Position numbers and translations under genes: made by a program
Notes under the pieces: generated by a model
What the model saw: only the letters and a program-made list of their open reading frames with translations
The model's database searches: none
Told to the model about the DNA's origin: nothing
Shown: in pieces, positions 35,582 through 47,494 of the stretch
How the letters are laid out: the number at the start of each line of letters is the position of its first letter
Position numbering within the stretch: position 1 is the first letter of the stretch
Assembly (NCBI GenBank): GCA_000421065.1
Contig: ATWD01000001.1
Span: 3,030,001 to 3,094,000, forward strand
Direction: 5' to 3'
DNA: 64,000 nucleotides
From: Acidobacteriaceae bacterium TAA 166
GTDB lineage: Bacteria > Acidobacteriota > Terriglobia > Terriglobales > Acidobacteriaceae

Positions 35582-37324
35582 TCACCTGGCCGAGGCGGTC
35601 TTCTCCTTCTCCTCGTGATACTGCTGCTCCGTGTTGATCTCCCACAGAGCAGCCTTCTCCACCCGCCCGGCGGCCAGGCCATCCACCACCGCCATCGCCG
35701 TCAGCATCGAGTGGTCCTGGTTGTTGTACTTGTGCATCCCGTTGCGCCCGACCAGGAACAGGTTCTCGAAGGAGTCGGTGAAGCTCCGCAGCTCATCGAA
35801 CCGGTCGTACGTCCCGAAATACGCCGGGTAGGTCTTCGGCACCCGAACCACGTGGCCGTCCGAGACGTCCTCGGCCTGCAGGATGCCGATCTTCGCCACC
35901 TCAGCAATCGCGAACCGCTTCAGCTCCTCGTCCTCCATCTTCCACAGAGGATCGGTCTCGTAGCAGAAGTACTCCAACCCGATCCACACCTTCGAAGGAT
36001 CGGCGACCAGATGAGGACTCCAGTTGTTGAAGATCTGCAGCCGCCCCAGCAGAACGTCCGGCTCCTGCACGTAGATCCACGTGTCCTTCAGCAGACCGCC
36101 GTCCGGCTCCTTCACCTTCAGCCGATCGGCCAGCAGACCCACGGTGATAAAGTCGCGGTACTGAAGCCCCTCGCTCACCTCGCGCACATTCGCCGGCACT
36201 GGAGCATCCACCGCCCGCACCAGCTCGCGCATCGGCATGGTCGAGAAGAAATAATCTCCCGCAAAGCTGTGACGCTCCCCGGCCTCATTCACAGCCTCGA
36301 TCGAGACGACCCTCGTACCTTCACAGTGGATGCAATCCACCTTCCATCCCATCAGAATCTCGCCCCCGCCCTGCTGGACCAGATCGGCGACGTGCTCCCA
36401 CAGCTGCCCGGGACCGAACTTCGGATACATGAAGCGCTCGATCAGGCTCGTGTCCGTCCCCTTCTGCGCGAGGTCCTTCTTGCCTCCGCCCGCGAAGGTC
36501 TTCTTCACGAAGTGCTTCACTGCCGTCGTCAGGCTCAGACCCTTGATGCGCTGCGCCCCCCACTCCGACGAGATCTGATCGCAGGGTGTCCCCCACACCT
36601 TCTCCGTGTAGCTCTTGAAGAAGGTCAGGTAGAGCTCGCGACCGAAGCGGTTGATAAGGAAGTCTTCGAGGCTCTTTTCCGGAGTGATCTGCCGCACACG
36701 AGAGATCAGATAACTCGCTCCCACCTTCATCGTTCGGACCGGCCCAAGATTCGCGAGCGTGGTCGCGGTAAGCGTGATCGGATAATCGAAGAACTTGCGC
36801 AGATAGTAGATGCGGCTCTTGCGCGGACGGATGAGCATCACCAGGTCCGGATCCGCGGGCTCGTGCGTAACCACGGTCTCGGTGTGACCGTGCGCGGCAG
36901 CGTCCTCGTCGCCCAGAGCGTCGGTCTCCTCAGTCTCGGAGTCAATCTCAAGTGGCCCCATGCCACGCAGCGGAGGATGCTGCGGGGCATCCACTGGAAT
37001 CTCCACCACACGCTGCTTGCCCTGATAGCTGATGACGGCCTCGGAGCCGATTGCCGCGCCGGTCACCGATCCAGCCTCAGCGCCGACCTCGGCCTCCGGC
37101 GGCATCAGGTCGATCCACCATTGCATCACGCGGTCGCTCTTCGAGAAGAAGCGATGGCCGCCAATGTCCATGCGATTGCCCTTATACCGGATGGTGCGCG
37201 AGATTCCGCCGATCTCATGACTCGCTTCCAGAACGATGGGCTGGATATCGGTCCGCCGCAGCAACTCCAGCGCAGCCGTCAGCCCCGCCGGGCCGGCTCC
37301 AATAATTACGGCTGTCTTTTTCAC
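35582..37324 (-). CDS. FAD-dependent oxidoreductase of the amine oxidase/UDP-galactopyranose mutase-like type
   Basis: A 580-residue cytosolic flavoprotein. The N-terminal FAD site is [19 protein letters not shown], followed by [26 protein letters not shown]-terminal FAD segment [21 protein letters not shown] is typical of protoporphyrinogen-oxidase-like and UDP-galactopyranose-mutase-like proteins. An acidic insertion around residues 80-160 is poorly conserved looking. Such enzymes often accompany glycosyltransferases in surface polysaccharide synthesis, and a membrane glycosyltransferase gene follows divergently at 37629. The substrate is not assigned. Confidence 0.82.
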   Translation of the reverse strand: MKKTAVIIGAGPAGLTAALELLRRTDIQPIVLEASHEIGGISRTIRYKGNRMDIGGHRFFSKSDRVMQWWIDLMPPEAEVGAEAGSVTGAAIGSEAVISYQGKQRVVEIPVDAPQHPPLRGMGPLEIDSETEETDALGDEDAAAHGHTETVVTHEPADPDLVMLIRPRKSRIYYLRKFFDYPITLTATTLANLGPVRTMKVGASYLISRVRQITPEKSLEDFLINRFGRELYLTFFKSYTEKVWGTPCDQISSEWGAQRIKGLSLTTAVKHFVKKTFAGGGKKDLAQKGTDTSLIERFMYPKFGPGQLWEHVADLVQQGGGEILMGWKVDCIHCEGTRVVSIEAVNEAGERHSFAGDYFFSTMPMRELVRAVDAPVPANVREVSEGLQYRDFITVGLLADRLKVKEPDGGLLKDTWIYVQEPDVLLGRLQIFNNWSPHLVADPSKVWIGLEYFCYETDPLWKMEDEELKRFAIAEVAKIGILQAEDVSDGHVVRVPKTYPAYFGTYDRFDELRSFTDSFENLFLVGRNGMHKYNNQDHSMLTAMAVVDGLAAGRVEKAALWEINTEQQYHEEKEKTASAR

Positions 37325-37628
37325 TCCGCTCCTGTTCTGAATTCTACCTATCGCCTGCGATCTGCTGAAGCTGGCGAATGGTGGACCTCAAGGAGAGACG
37401 TTGGCGCTCCGGCAAAGTTTACGCTTTTCAAAGACGAAAGAGCCTAATCTACGGAGTGGACTGCCGAAACTTCTGTATCTATCGTGAAATCAGGTTCCTT
37501 GGCGAGAATCCCCAACTCATGGAAACTTCTCTACGATAAGCGTTGTTTCCAAAGCAAAACCCCTTCCACTTCCGGCATCCAATGCACACAACGAACGCTC
37601 GATTCCTTCCCCGTTTGGAGCCGTTGCT
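37325..37628. other. Divergent intergenic region, nothing recognised
   Basis: About 300 bp between the flavoprotein and glycosyltransferase starts. It must contain both promoters, but no convincing -35/-10 pair stood out. Confidence 0.4.
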
Positions 37629-39437
37629 GTGGATTTTCTCCTGGTCGCTGATTCTGTAAAACCCTCCTCAAGTGGAGAACGTTCTCTTCGCCGCATAGCA
37701 GGTTCTTTCGGTGCCTCGCTCGAGCGACATCCTGCGAGTGCCTTTGCTCTGCTCTCGGCTTCGTACCTCGTCATCGTCGCCCTGCTCTCACACAATAAAC
37801 TTCTCTGGCTGGACGAGCTGATTACGCTGCACATTGCAAAGCTCGGCAGCGTGTCTGCCATCTGGCACGCGCTTGCCCAGGCGGCCGATCCGAATCCTCC
37901 GCTGACGCATCTCGCTGTGCTCGCCTCGATCCGCTGCTTCGGAGAGAGCGAGTTCGCGTTGCGGCTTCCGGCGATCCTCGGCTATTGGATCGGTCTGGTC
38001 TCGCTGTTCCTCTTTCTCCGACGCCGTCTTCCCATCGTATGGGCCCTCGCAGGAACGGTATCTTCCATGGCGAACGCCTCGTTCGATTACAGCTATGAGT
38101 CGCGCTCCTATGGAATCTTCTATGGCCTGGCCATGCTCGCCGTGCTCTGCTGGAGCCGCGCCGTCGATCCCACGCGTTCTTCTCTTCAGCGCAGCCTTGC
38201 GCTTGGCGGCATGGTGACCGCGCTCGCGCTCGGTCTCTGCACCAACTACTTCGCCGTGCTGGCCTTCTTTCCCACCGCAGGAGGCGAGATGGTCCGCATC
38301 CTCTCTGCCCGCAGGCAGCGATGGTCTTTTCACGCGGCCTCGGAGAACTCCCTCAATCCCACCCTATGGATCGCGCTCGCCGTCGCTGCTCTTCCGCTCC
38401 TGGGCTTTCGCAGGCTCATTCAAACCTCCATTGCGCACTTCGCTCCGCACGCATGGAACAAGGTCACGCTCGATAAGGTCTTCGACTCTTACACGGAGAT
38501 GGTCGAGACAATCCTGTTTCCTGTCGTCGCTCTGCTGGCTCTCGTCGCCATCGTTTATGGACTCTCGCGCCTGTGTGCGCACTGCAGAGCAACATTGCGT
38601 CCTCGCTGGCTCTCGCGACTGGTCGACCATCACGCCCACCAGTCTTGCTTCTCTTTTCCTCTGCATGAAGTTGCGGCAACGCTGATCCTGATGGTCTATC
38701 CGTTCCTTGGATATCTCGTCGCTTCGATTCATGGGGGAATGCTCTCCTCGCGCTTCGTCATCCCTGTCTGCCTTGGCTTTGCGATTGCGGGAGCAGCCTG
38801 TGGGTATCGCCTCTTCGGTCATCTTCCTTACGCGGGCTCCGTTGCCCTGGCGCTTTGCTCCCTGGTCTTTCTCGGCCGCGTCTGCGCGGTTGGCGAGGAC
38901 TATCACGAACAGAAGCAGTGTTTTTATCAGATTCTCAATAGCCTTCCAGCGGCCTCGATGGGCCGGCCCATCGTCGTTCCCGATCCCCTGATGGTGGTCA
39001 CGCTTGCGCACTACGCTCCGCCTTCGGTGGCGTCACGCATCGTGTTTCCCGTCGACTTTCCGGCAATCCGTCTCTTTCGCGGAGAAGACTCCCCGGATGA
39101 GAATCTCTGGGCGGGACGTGGTTTTTATCCCTTCTCGATTCTTCCCCTCGCCGCCTTCCAGAGCAATACTGCCGACTACCTGATCCTCGCCAGCGACGGC
39201 AACTGGCTGGTGCGCGATCTCTGGAACCACAGTTATCCGGTGAGCCGCCTTCCCAACTCCTTTCCCAAAGGAGTGATCAAGGGCTTTACCCCTCTCGATC
39301 ACGGCGATCCCGTTCTCTTCGTCGGCTCGGGCGACCGCTCCAATACGGCGCGGAATCGGCTGCCGACTGTGCCGTTTCATGCGCGAGAAAATCTTCCTGA
39401 GTCGCCGGAGCTTGCGTCAAACCACGAGCTTTTCTGA
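37629..39437 (+). CDS. Membrane glycosyltransferase of the GT39/ArnT-like superfamily
   Basis: A 602-residue polytopic inner-membrane protein with about ten hydrophobic segments. The first periplasmic loop has the acidic motif WLDELITLHIA and DPNPPLTHL, the hallmark of GT-C enzymes using polyprenyl-phosphate sugars. The last 180 residues form a soluble periplasmic part. GGAG lies 8 bases before the GTG start. It probably transfers a sugar from a lipid carrier to a surface glycan or protein; donor and acceptor are unknown. Confidence 0.8.
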   Translation: MDFLLVADSVKPSSSGERSLRRIAGSFGASLERHPASAFALLSASYLVIVALLSHNKLLWLDELITLHIAKLGSVSAIWHALAQAADPNPPLTHLAVLASIRCFGESEFALRLPAILGYWIGLVSLFLFLRRRLPIVWALAGTVSSMANASFDYSYESRSYGIFYGLAMLAVLCWSRAVDPTRSSLQRSLALGGMVTALALGLCTNYFAVLAFFPTAGGEMVRILSARRQRWSFHAASENSLNPTLWIALAVAALPLLGFRRLIQTSIAHFAPHAWNKVTLDKVFDSYTEMVETILFPVVALLALVAIVYGLSRLCAHCRATLRPRWLSRLVDHHAHQSCFSFPLHEVAATLILMVYPFLGYLVASIHGGMLSSRFVIPVCLGFAIAGAACGYRLFGHLPYAGSVALALCSLVFLGRVCAVGEDYHEQKQCFYQILNSLPAASMGRPIVVPDPLMVVTLAHYAPPSVASRIVFPVDFPAIRLFRGEDSPDENLWAGRGFYPFSILPLAAFQSNTADYLILASDGNWLVRDLWNHSYPVSRLPNSFPKGVIKGFTPLDHGDPVLFVGSGDRSNTARNRLPTVPFHARENLPESPELASNHELF

Positions 39438-39448
39438 TGAACAAAAGA

Positions 39449-39481
39449 AACGCCGTACCTCCTCATCGGAAGTACGGCGTT
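39449..39481. terminator. Hairpin between convergent genes
   Basis: A perfect 10-bp inverted repeat (39449-39458 with 39472-39481), 13-base loop, between the glycosyltransferase gene and clpB. It probably terminates transcription from one or both sides. Confidence 0.55.
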
Positions 39482-39507
39482 GGTAAACGGGCACCTGTGA
39501 AGCGACG

Positions 39508-42171
<2,664 letters not shown>

Positions 42172-42249
42172 ACTCTTTGAAATCTCCCTTACCCAAACCT
42201 CACCGGGACCACCGTCCCCCAAAATCCTAATCCTGTTTAGCTGCGTGCG

Positions 42250-42284
42250 CTGCCGCGCAGTGGGCCCGGCTGGCAGGCCATGTG
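42250..42284. repeat. Short GC-rich palindromic (REP-like) unit
   Basis: GCTGCCGCGCAGTGGGCCCG followed by GCTGGCAGGCCAT. Same family as the units at 43000, 45289 and 56686; lies between hsp20 and clpB. Confidence 0.6.
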
Positions 42285-42288
42285 CAAC

Positions 42289-42322
42289 AGAAAAGGCGGG
42301 AGACCGGTTCGTCTCCCGCCTT
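42289..42322 (-). terminator. Terminator after hsp20
   Basis: A perfect 12-bp stem (42293-42304 with 42311-42322), 6-base loop. Read on the minus strand it is followed by TTTTCTG, a modest T run. Confidence 0.75.
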
Positions 42323-42358
42323 ACGCGACAACCATAGAGCAGAGACCTTACGGCGCGA

Positions 42359-42871
42359 TTACGCCGCCGTAGTAGTGGCCTCTACCTGCTTCGGGGCGGC
42401 CGTTGTTGCCGAACCCACCCCGATCTTGACCTGCTTCGGCTTGGCCTCGGCCTTCTTGGCCAGGGTCACCGTCAGCACGCCGGCGTCGTAGTTTGCCGCC
42501 ACCGCGTCGGTATCGACCGTCTGCGGGATCGTAAAGCTGCGGACGAAGCTACCGAAGCGGCGCTCGATGCGGTGGAAGTTTTCCTCTTTTTCCTCAGCCT
42601 CGAACTTCCGCTCGCCCTTGACGGTCAGGGTATGGTTTTCTACCCGCACGTCGAGGTCGTCTTGTTTCACACCCGGAACCTCCAGCTTCACCACCACCTT
42701 CTGAGCGTCTTCATAAACGTCGACGGCGGGAACGAAGCTTCCTGTCGCCAGGGACTCGTTGGACCCATTCGACGGCAGGGCAAAGTCGTGGAAGATCGAG
42801 TTCAAACGATTCTGCAGTAGAGCCACATCGCTCAAGGGGCTGCGGAACGGGGTGAATCGAGTGATCGTCAT
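42359..42871 (-). CDS. Small heat shock protein Hsp20
   Basis: A cytosolic ATP-independent holdase of 170 residues. The alpha-crystallin domain (about 45-140) is clear: [47 protein letters not shown] and [13 protein letters not shown]. The C-terminal tail is Ala/Thr/Lys-rich and lacks an obvious I-x-I motif. TGGAGGA lies 9 bases before the ATG at 42871. It works with the ClpB/DnaK system, and clpB is the next gene on the strand. Confidence 0.93.
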   Translation of the reverse strand: MTITRFTPFRSPLSDVALLQNRLNSIFHDFALPSNGSNESLATGSFVPAVDVYEDAQKVVVKLEVPGVKQDDLDVRVENHTLTVKGERKFEAEEKEENFHRIERRFGSFVRSFTIPQTVDTDAVAANYDAGVLTVTLAKKAEAKPKQVKIGVGSATTAAPKQVEATTTAA

Positions 42872-42918
42872 GGTCAAAATCCTCCAGGAATTGGATATTG
42901 GCTGCCAGCCTTCTCAGC

Positions 42919-42950
42919 TTAGCTGTATATAGGACGCTTATATTAGCTAA
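42919..42950. promoter_or_regulatory. Imperfect AT-rich palindrome upstream of hsp20
   Basis: TTAGCT (42919-42924) and AGCTAA (42945-42950) flank ATATA-rich arms (GTATATA and TTATATT). It lies 48-79 bp upstream of the hsp20 start, where a promoter or heat-shock regulator site would be. It is not a CIRCE or HAIR element. Confidence 0.35.
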
Positions 42951-42991
42951 AGGTTGCAAATAATATGACACGAATGCACTCATATATTTGC

Positions 42992-43026
42992 CTGGCCTGC
43001 CGGTCGGCCCACCGCGCGGCAGCGCT
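42992..43026. repeat. Short GC-rich palindromic (REP-like) unit
   Basis: GGCCTGCCGGTCGGCCCACC followed by GCGCGGCAGCGC, between the hsp20 upstream region and the receiver-domain gene. Confidence 0.6.
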
Positions 43027-43043
43027 CTCTTTACCCGGGGGCC

Positions 43044-43448
43044 TCAGCTCAGCTTTTCGCGGCTGAGGTCCTCATCGCGCTTTTCGATCTCCTCCGATTC
43101 CCTCGGCTTCAGCCCCCGCAGCGTCTCCAGCAGCTTCGCCGGCTGGAAGGATTCGACGCGAAAGTCCGCGCTCGGACACGCCGGGCCGTCCGCGGTGCAG
43201 ATGACGATAATAGGTATCTGTGGAACAAGCATCTTCAGAGCCTTGGCGACATCTTCCGCCGAAAGATCGTCCATCTCCCCATCCATCACCACACCGTCGA
43301 TTGCAGGGAAGCGCCGAAACGTCTCCAGGGCCTCCCGGCTGCTGTAGGCCGTCAGAACGTTGAACTTCGCAGTCTCGAGGACCAGCTTGCGGGTGGAGAT
43401 GCTGCCAGGGAACTCGCGATCAATAACAAGAAAGCACGGCCTGATCAT
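43044..43448 (-). CDS. Stand-alone CheY-like receiver protein, degenerate
   Basis: A 134-residue single receiver domain with no output domain. FLVIDREF carries part of the acidic pocket, GVVMDGEMDD the phospho-acceptor Asp, and VICTADG the conserved Thr position. The usual Lys-Pro pair near the C-terminus is replaced (VESFQPAKLLE), so the active-site Lys appears to be missing. It may be phosphorylated poorly or act through protein contacts. No kinase gene is adjacent. Confidence 0.75.
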   Translation of the reverse strand: MIRPCFLVIDREFPGSISTRKLVLETAKFNVLTAYSSREALETFRRFPAIDGVVMDGEMDDLSAEDVAKALKMLVPQIPIIVICTADGPACPSADFRVESFQPAKLLETLRGLKPRESEEIEKRDEDLSREKLS

Positions 43449-43551
43449 CCCGGGATTATCGTTGAAGTTCGCGGCTTACGCCAACTCTTTAGATAAACCA
43501 ATCCGGAAATTGTTTATGGTCGTACCACTGGTCTGCTAGCATGACTGCGCC

Positions 43552-45276
43552 ATGAATTCCATCGACTCCGCACGCCGCGAACTCCTGAAGTTCGGCGGAA
43601 TGGGGCTGGCCGCCGCTGCTGCCGCCGCCGCTCCTGCCGTCTACGCCGCCCCTCGTACCAGCGCTGCCTTTCCTATGGGCGCAATCTACGACATCCGCTC
43701 CTTCGGGGCTGCGGGCGACGGCAAGACCGTGGACTCTTCCGCCATCAACAAGGCCATCGAGGCCGCCGCCGCTGCCGGCGGAGGCACCGTCTTCTTTCCC
43801 GCCGGAACCTGGCTCTCCTTCTCCATCCGGCTCAAGAGCCACGTAGGACTCTACTTCTCCCAGGGCTGCATTCTGCTCGCAGCCGAGTCTCCCAAACCCG
43901 GTGAGACCACCGGCTACAACGGCGGCGCCTACGACGCCGCCGAGCCCAACACCGCCTGGGACCCCTACCAGGACTATGGCCACAATCACTGGAAGAACTC
44001 GCTGATCTGGGGCATCGATCTCGAAGACGTCTCCATCACCGGCCCGGGACTGATCTACGGCAAGGGCCTCAGCTTCGGCGCTGGACCCGCCCGTCCCCCC
44101 GGACCTGCAAAGGTCACCGGCTTCGGCCCGGAGCATCCCGCCGCCGCGGCTCCTACCGCGCATCCTCCACGCGGCGAGTATCCGATGTACCAGGCAGAGC
44201 AGCCCGGAGTCGGCAACAAGGCCATCGCGATGAAGAACTGCCGCAACGTCATCTTCCGAGACTTCTCCCTGCTCAAGGGCGGCCACTTCGGCCTTCTGCT
44301 CACCGGCGTCGACAACATGACTATCGACAACCTCACCATCGACACCGACCGCGACGGCATGGACATCGACTGCTGCCGCAACGTGCGGGTCTCGAACTGC
44401 TTCGTCAACTCTCCCTGGGACGACGGCATCTGCCCGAAGTCCAGCTACGCCCTGGGTTACGCCCGCGCGACCGAGAACCTGACCATCACCAACTGTTACG
44501 TTGCCGGCTCCTACCAACTGGGCTGCCTACTCGACGGCAGCAACAGGAGAATCCCCGCCGACGCCCCGCGCGTCGCCCACAACGGACGCATCAAGTGCGG
44601 CACCGAGTCCAACGGCGGCTTCAAGAACATCACCATCTCGAACTGCGTCTTCGACGCCTGCATGGGCCTCGCGCTCGAGAGCGAGGACGGCGCGCTCTGC
44701 GAGGACATCGCCATCTCGAACATCACCATGCGCGACGTAGTCAATGCACCTCTCTTCTTCCGGCTCGGCTCCCGCCTGCGCGGACCAAAGGAGAGCACCA
44801 AAGTCGGAACCTTGCAGCGCGTTGTCGTCGACAATCTGGTCAGCTACAACACCCAGCCGCATATCTCATCGATCCTGAGCGGAATCCCCGACCACCCCAT
44901 CCAGGACATCAAGCTCTCGAACGTCTTCATCGAGCACCTGGGGGGCGGTACCGCGAGCAACGCCGGCATCGTGATGCCCGAGAACGAAGCCGCCTATCCC
45001 GATCCCGGCATGTTCGGGCATACCACACCATCGCAGGGCTTCTTCCTGCGCCATGTGAAGAACATCGAGATGAGCCACGTCGAGGTGCGGCCCGCCGAGA
45101 CCGATCAGCGCCCCAGCTTTTACCTTCAGGACGTCGAACGCGCGGACTTCATCGCCGTCACCGCTCCCACCAGCCCTGCGGCGTTTGCGCTGCATAAGGT
45201 CACTGACCTTCGCATTGCGATCAGCCGCGCCGCCAGGGACACGCAGCTCGCCACCGCCGACGGGCAGACGCTTTAG
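43552..45276 (+). CDS. Tat-exported GH28 glycoside hydrolase
   Basis: A 574-residue right-handed beta-helix enzyme of family GH28 (polygalacturonase and relatives). It has a Tat signal (ARRELLKFGGMGLAAAAAAAAP), a pectate-lyase-3-like opening (YDIRSFGAAGDGKTVDSSAINKAI), and the catalytic region DTDRDGMDIDCCRNVRVSNCFVNSPWDDGICPKSS containing the three Asp typical of the family. It probably removes galacturonate-containing units from pectin or rhamnogalacturonan in the periplasm. No other pectin genes adjoin it. The last 100 residues form a tail with LRIAISRA motifs. Confidence 0.85.
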   Translation: MNSIDSARRELLKFGGMGLAAAAAAAAPAVYAAPRTSAAFPMGAIYDIRSFGAAGDGKTVDSSAINKAIEAAAAAGGGTVFFPAGTWLSFSIRLKSHVGLYFSQGCILLAAESPKPGETTGYNGGAYDAAEPNTAWDPYQDYGHNHWKNSLIWGIDLEDVSITGPGLIYGKGLSFGAGPARPPGPAKVTGFGPEHPAAAAPTAHPPRGEYPMYQAEQPGVGNKAIAMKNCRNVIFRDFSLLKGGHFGLLLTGVDNMTIDNLTIDTDRDGMDIDCCRNVRVSNCFVNSPWDDGICPKSSYALGYARATENLTITNCYVAGSYQLGCLLDGSNRRIPADAPRVAHNGRIKCGTESNGGFKNITISNCVFDACMGLALESEDGALCEDIAISNITMRDVVNAPLFFRLGSRLRGPKESTKVGTLQRVVVDNLVSYNTQPHISSILSGIPDHPIQDIKLSNVFIEHLGGGTASNAGIVMPENEAAYPDPGMFGHTTPSQGFFLRHVKNIEMSHVEVRPAETDQRPSFYLQDVERADFIAVTAPTSPAAFALHKVTDLRIAISRAARDTQLATADGQTL

Positions 45277-45288
45277 AAAGACAGCGCT

Positions 45289-45320
45289 CCACGCGCAGTG
45301 GGCCCGCGCGGCAGGCCACA
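45289..45320. repeat. Short GC-rich palindromic (REP-like) unit
   Basis: CACGCGCAGTGGGCCCGCGC followed by GGCAGGCCAC, just after the GH28 stop codon. It matches the outer arm of the long repeats. Confidence 0.65.
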
Positions 45321-45402
45321 AGCCTCTGCAAGGGTTACCATCCGCCTATTGTGCCCAGGCCCGGCCCATGTTTACATCGGTCTGAGTCTTCAGGAGCCTT
45401 CG

Positions 45403-46110
45403 ATGTCTTATCTCGTCTCTCGCGGCGGCCAGACCTACGGTCCCTACACCCTGGAAGATCTGCGCCGCTACGTCTTCACCGGCAACGTTCTGCTGACCGA
45501 CCTGGCCAAATCGGAAGAGATGCCCGACTGGACTCCCGTCGCGCAGATCCTGAACTCCGGCACGACCTCCAGCAGCTTCTCCGGCGATGCTAACCCTAGC
45601 GCATTCCCAGGAGCCGCCTCCATGCCCTATAACCCGACCGGAGCCTATGCCGGATCGACCTACCCCGACCCTCCAAACCTTCACTGGGGGCTAGTGCTCG
45701 TGATCTCCCTCTTCACCTGCGGGATCTTCGCGATTGTCTGGGACTTCGTGCAAGTGCTCTGGATGAAGCGCATCGAGCCCGCAACCAGGGCCTTCCCCTA
45801 CTTCATCGGCTACGTCATCGCATCCTTTGCCAGCGGAGTCTTCTCGACCCGCACCAGCCTGATGGTGCACTCAGGACATCATGATGGCTCTGCTCTCTCG
45901 GGGCTCATCGCCATCGCCAGCTTCGTGCTGATGATCCTCTATCGCTTTGCGATGCGCGACTCGCTCGAGCGCCACTTCAACGGCGCCGACCCGGTCGGTC
46001 TGCGTCTGGGGCCGATCATGACCTTCTTCTTCGGCGGCCTTTACTTCCAGTACCACATCAACCGCATCAACGCCGTCAAGCAGGTGGCGCGTTACGGTGT
46101 CCGATTCTAA
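45403..46110 (+). CDS. Membrane protein with N-terminal GYF-like domain
   Basis: A 235-residue inner-membrane protein. It starts with a GYF_2-type domain (YLVSRGGQTYGPYTLEDLRRYVFTGNV, DLAKSEEMPDWTPV) that usually binds proline-rich peptides, then a Pro/Gly/Tyr linker and four hydrophobic segments (LVLVISLFTCGIFAIVWDF and others). AGGAG lies 7 bases before the ATG. The next gene (DUF2752) starts two bases after its stop, so they form an operon. The same domain order with DUF2752 occurs widely; the role is unknown. Confidence 0.75.
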   Translation: MSYLVSRGGQTYGPYTLEDLRRYVFTGNVLLTDLAKSEEMPDWTPVAQILNSGTTSSSFSGDANPSAFPGAASMPYNPTGAYAGSTYPDPPNLHWGLVLVISLFTCGIFAIVWDFVQVLWMKRIEPATRAFPYFIGYVIASFASGVFSTRTSLMVHSGHHDGSALSGLIAIASFVLMILYRFAMRDSLERHFNGADPVGLRLGPIMTFFFGGLYFQYHINRINAVKQVARYGVRF

Positions 46111-46112
46111 CG

Positions 46113-46481
46113 ATGACAGGCGCGGAACAGACGTCTCCAGCCAGCAATCCACTTCCGATTGTGCTTTGGACCGTTGCCGCCCTTTCTGTCACGGCTGTGT
46201 TGCTGCGCTTTCCTCCCGCGCAGTACAGCTTCTACCCGCAGTGCCCGATCTACCATCTCTTTGGAATTCTCTGCCCAGGATGCGGAGGAACCCGCGCCCT
46301 TGCGGCTCTTCTCCACGGGGATCTCTCCGAGGCGCTGCGGTTTAACGCCCCGGTCACCCTCGGCCTTCTGCTCGCGCCGTTCGGATGGACCCTGAGAAGC
46401 CGGTGGTCACACCCTCATCCCGTCGTGATCTGGGCGGCCATGATCGCAGGCGCCGTCTTCACTGTCGTTCGAAATCTTTAA
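46113..46481 (+). CDS. DUF2752 membrane protein
   Basis: A 122-residue inner-membrane protein. The DUF2752 signature CPIYHLFGILCPGCGGTRALAALLHGDLSEALRFNA is complete, with the conserved CPxCGGTR and an Asn in the following helix. Three to four hydrophobic segments. It starts two bases after the GYF-domain gene and must be co-translated with it. Function unknown. Confidence 0.85.
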   Translation: MTGAEQTSPASNPLPIVLWTVAALSVTAVLLRFPPAQYSFYPQCPIYHLFGILCPGCGGTRALAALLHGDLSEALRFNAPVTLGLLLAPFGWTLRSRWSHPHPVVIWAAMIAGAVFTVVRNL

Positions 46482-46494
46482 AATTGCTGGCATT

Positions 46495-46530
46495 AAAAAC
46501 AAAACGGCCCCGGCGGAATGCCGAGGCCGT
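46495..46530 (-). terminator. Terminator after the bactofilin gene
   Basis: Arms 46504-46514 and 46520-46530 pair with one mismatch. On the minus strand they are followed by TTTTGTTTTT. It may also serve the convergent DUF2752 operon. Confidence 0.8.
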
Positions 46531-46549
46531 CGCCGTACCTTCTGAAGAA

Positions 46550-47068
46550 TTACGCCTGAACCGTCACCGGCTCAACGGCAGGAGCCGCAGCGCCCTTGGT
46601 GTCGGCCGCGCCGGGCTTGCGGATGTCGATGCCGCCCTTGAAGAACGCGCCGTCCTCGATGGAGATGCGGGCCGCGATCACGTCTCCGGTCAGCGAGCCT
46701 TCGCTGCGGATGTCCACCCGGTCGCTGGCCTGGCAGTTTCCACGCACCTTGCCCAGAACTACGACCTCGCGGGCGACGATGTTCGCCGCGACCTGGCCGT
46801 TGCGGCCCACGGTTACCCGATTGCCCGGAAGATTGATGGCGCCTTCCACCTTGCCGTCGATGTACAGCGACTCGGAACCGGTCACCTCGCCCTTGACAAC
46901 CAGCGACTTGCCGATCGTCGCCTGCTCTCCGGTGGCGGAAGCTGGGGTTGGGGTGCCTGCGCCGGGAGAAGCCGCGCGCGGAGCCTCAAAGCTCGGCGCC
47001 GGAGGAGTCGGCCGCGACGGTTCTGGAGTTGGGGGAGTGTTGCTTCCCGGCTGATTCGGTTTCCACAT
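46550..47068 (-). CDS. Bactofilin
   Basis: A 172-residue cytoskeletal polymer-forming protein. A Pro/Ala/Thr-rich N-terminal tail (about 1-45) leads into the bactofilin beta-helix (about 48-155: IGKSLVVKGEVTGSESLYIDGKVEGAINL, VTVGRNGQVAANIVAREVVVLGKVRGN, RVDIRSEGSLTGDVIAARISIEDGAFFKGGI). Bactofilins form filaments near the membrane and guide envelope proteins. The ATG at 47068 follows GGAAAGGA; upstream extension of the frame looks noncoding. Confidence 0.92.
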   Translation of the reverse strand: MWKPNQPGSNTPPTPEPSRPTPPAPSFEAPRAASPGAGTPTPASATGEQATIGKSLVVKGEVTGSESLYIDGKVEGAINLPGNRVTVGRNGQVAANIVAREVVVLGKVRGNCQASDRVDIRSEGSLTGDVIAARISIEDGAFFKGGIDIRKPGAADTKGAAAPAVEPVTVQA

Positions 47069-47494
47069 ATCTGTCTCAATTCCTTTCCTGACTGCTGGGG
47101 ATAGAACCGCTCTAAATCTCGACAGCGGGCTCCAAGGCGCGCCGCACGCCAACGCGCTGCACACACTGTTTTCACGATACTACTCCGCGCCACGGTGTGA
47201 AACCGGCACGATTTCCAAGGTATTCCACAGGTTCTGTACCTTAATCATTACCCCCAAAGCCCTTTTCCATAGCGGTGAGATCTCCTCCGGGCATAACCCC
47301 TTTTATTCCACTCCCCAAAAGTGGCAGAGTCTTCTGTCGCCACGATTGCAGGAGTTCGGTAGGATGGCTGCATTCTCAATATCTCTCCGGTTCGCGGGAA
47401 CCTTCGCGAGCCTCCCCTCTACCCTGGCCGGCCAACCGCATCAACCCGCGGGGCCGGCCTCTCTCCGCCCGAATCTGCCCCTCTACCGAAAGAC
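47069..47494. other. Gap of about 425 bp, nothing recognised
   Basis: Divergent region between the bactofilin gene and the secreted protein at 47495. No hairpin, repeat or small gene was supported. Confidence 0.4.

Noticed and set aside
35546..37447. 633-codon plus-strand frame over the FAD oxidoreductase
   Set aside because: Opposite-strand shadow. The minus-strand frame has unmistakable FAD motifs.
43489..44517. 342-codon minus frame opposite the GH28 gene
   Set aside because: Shadow of the plus-strand gene, which has a Tat signal and the catalytic Asp motifs.
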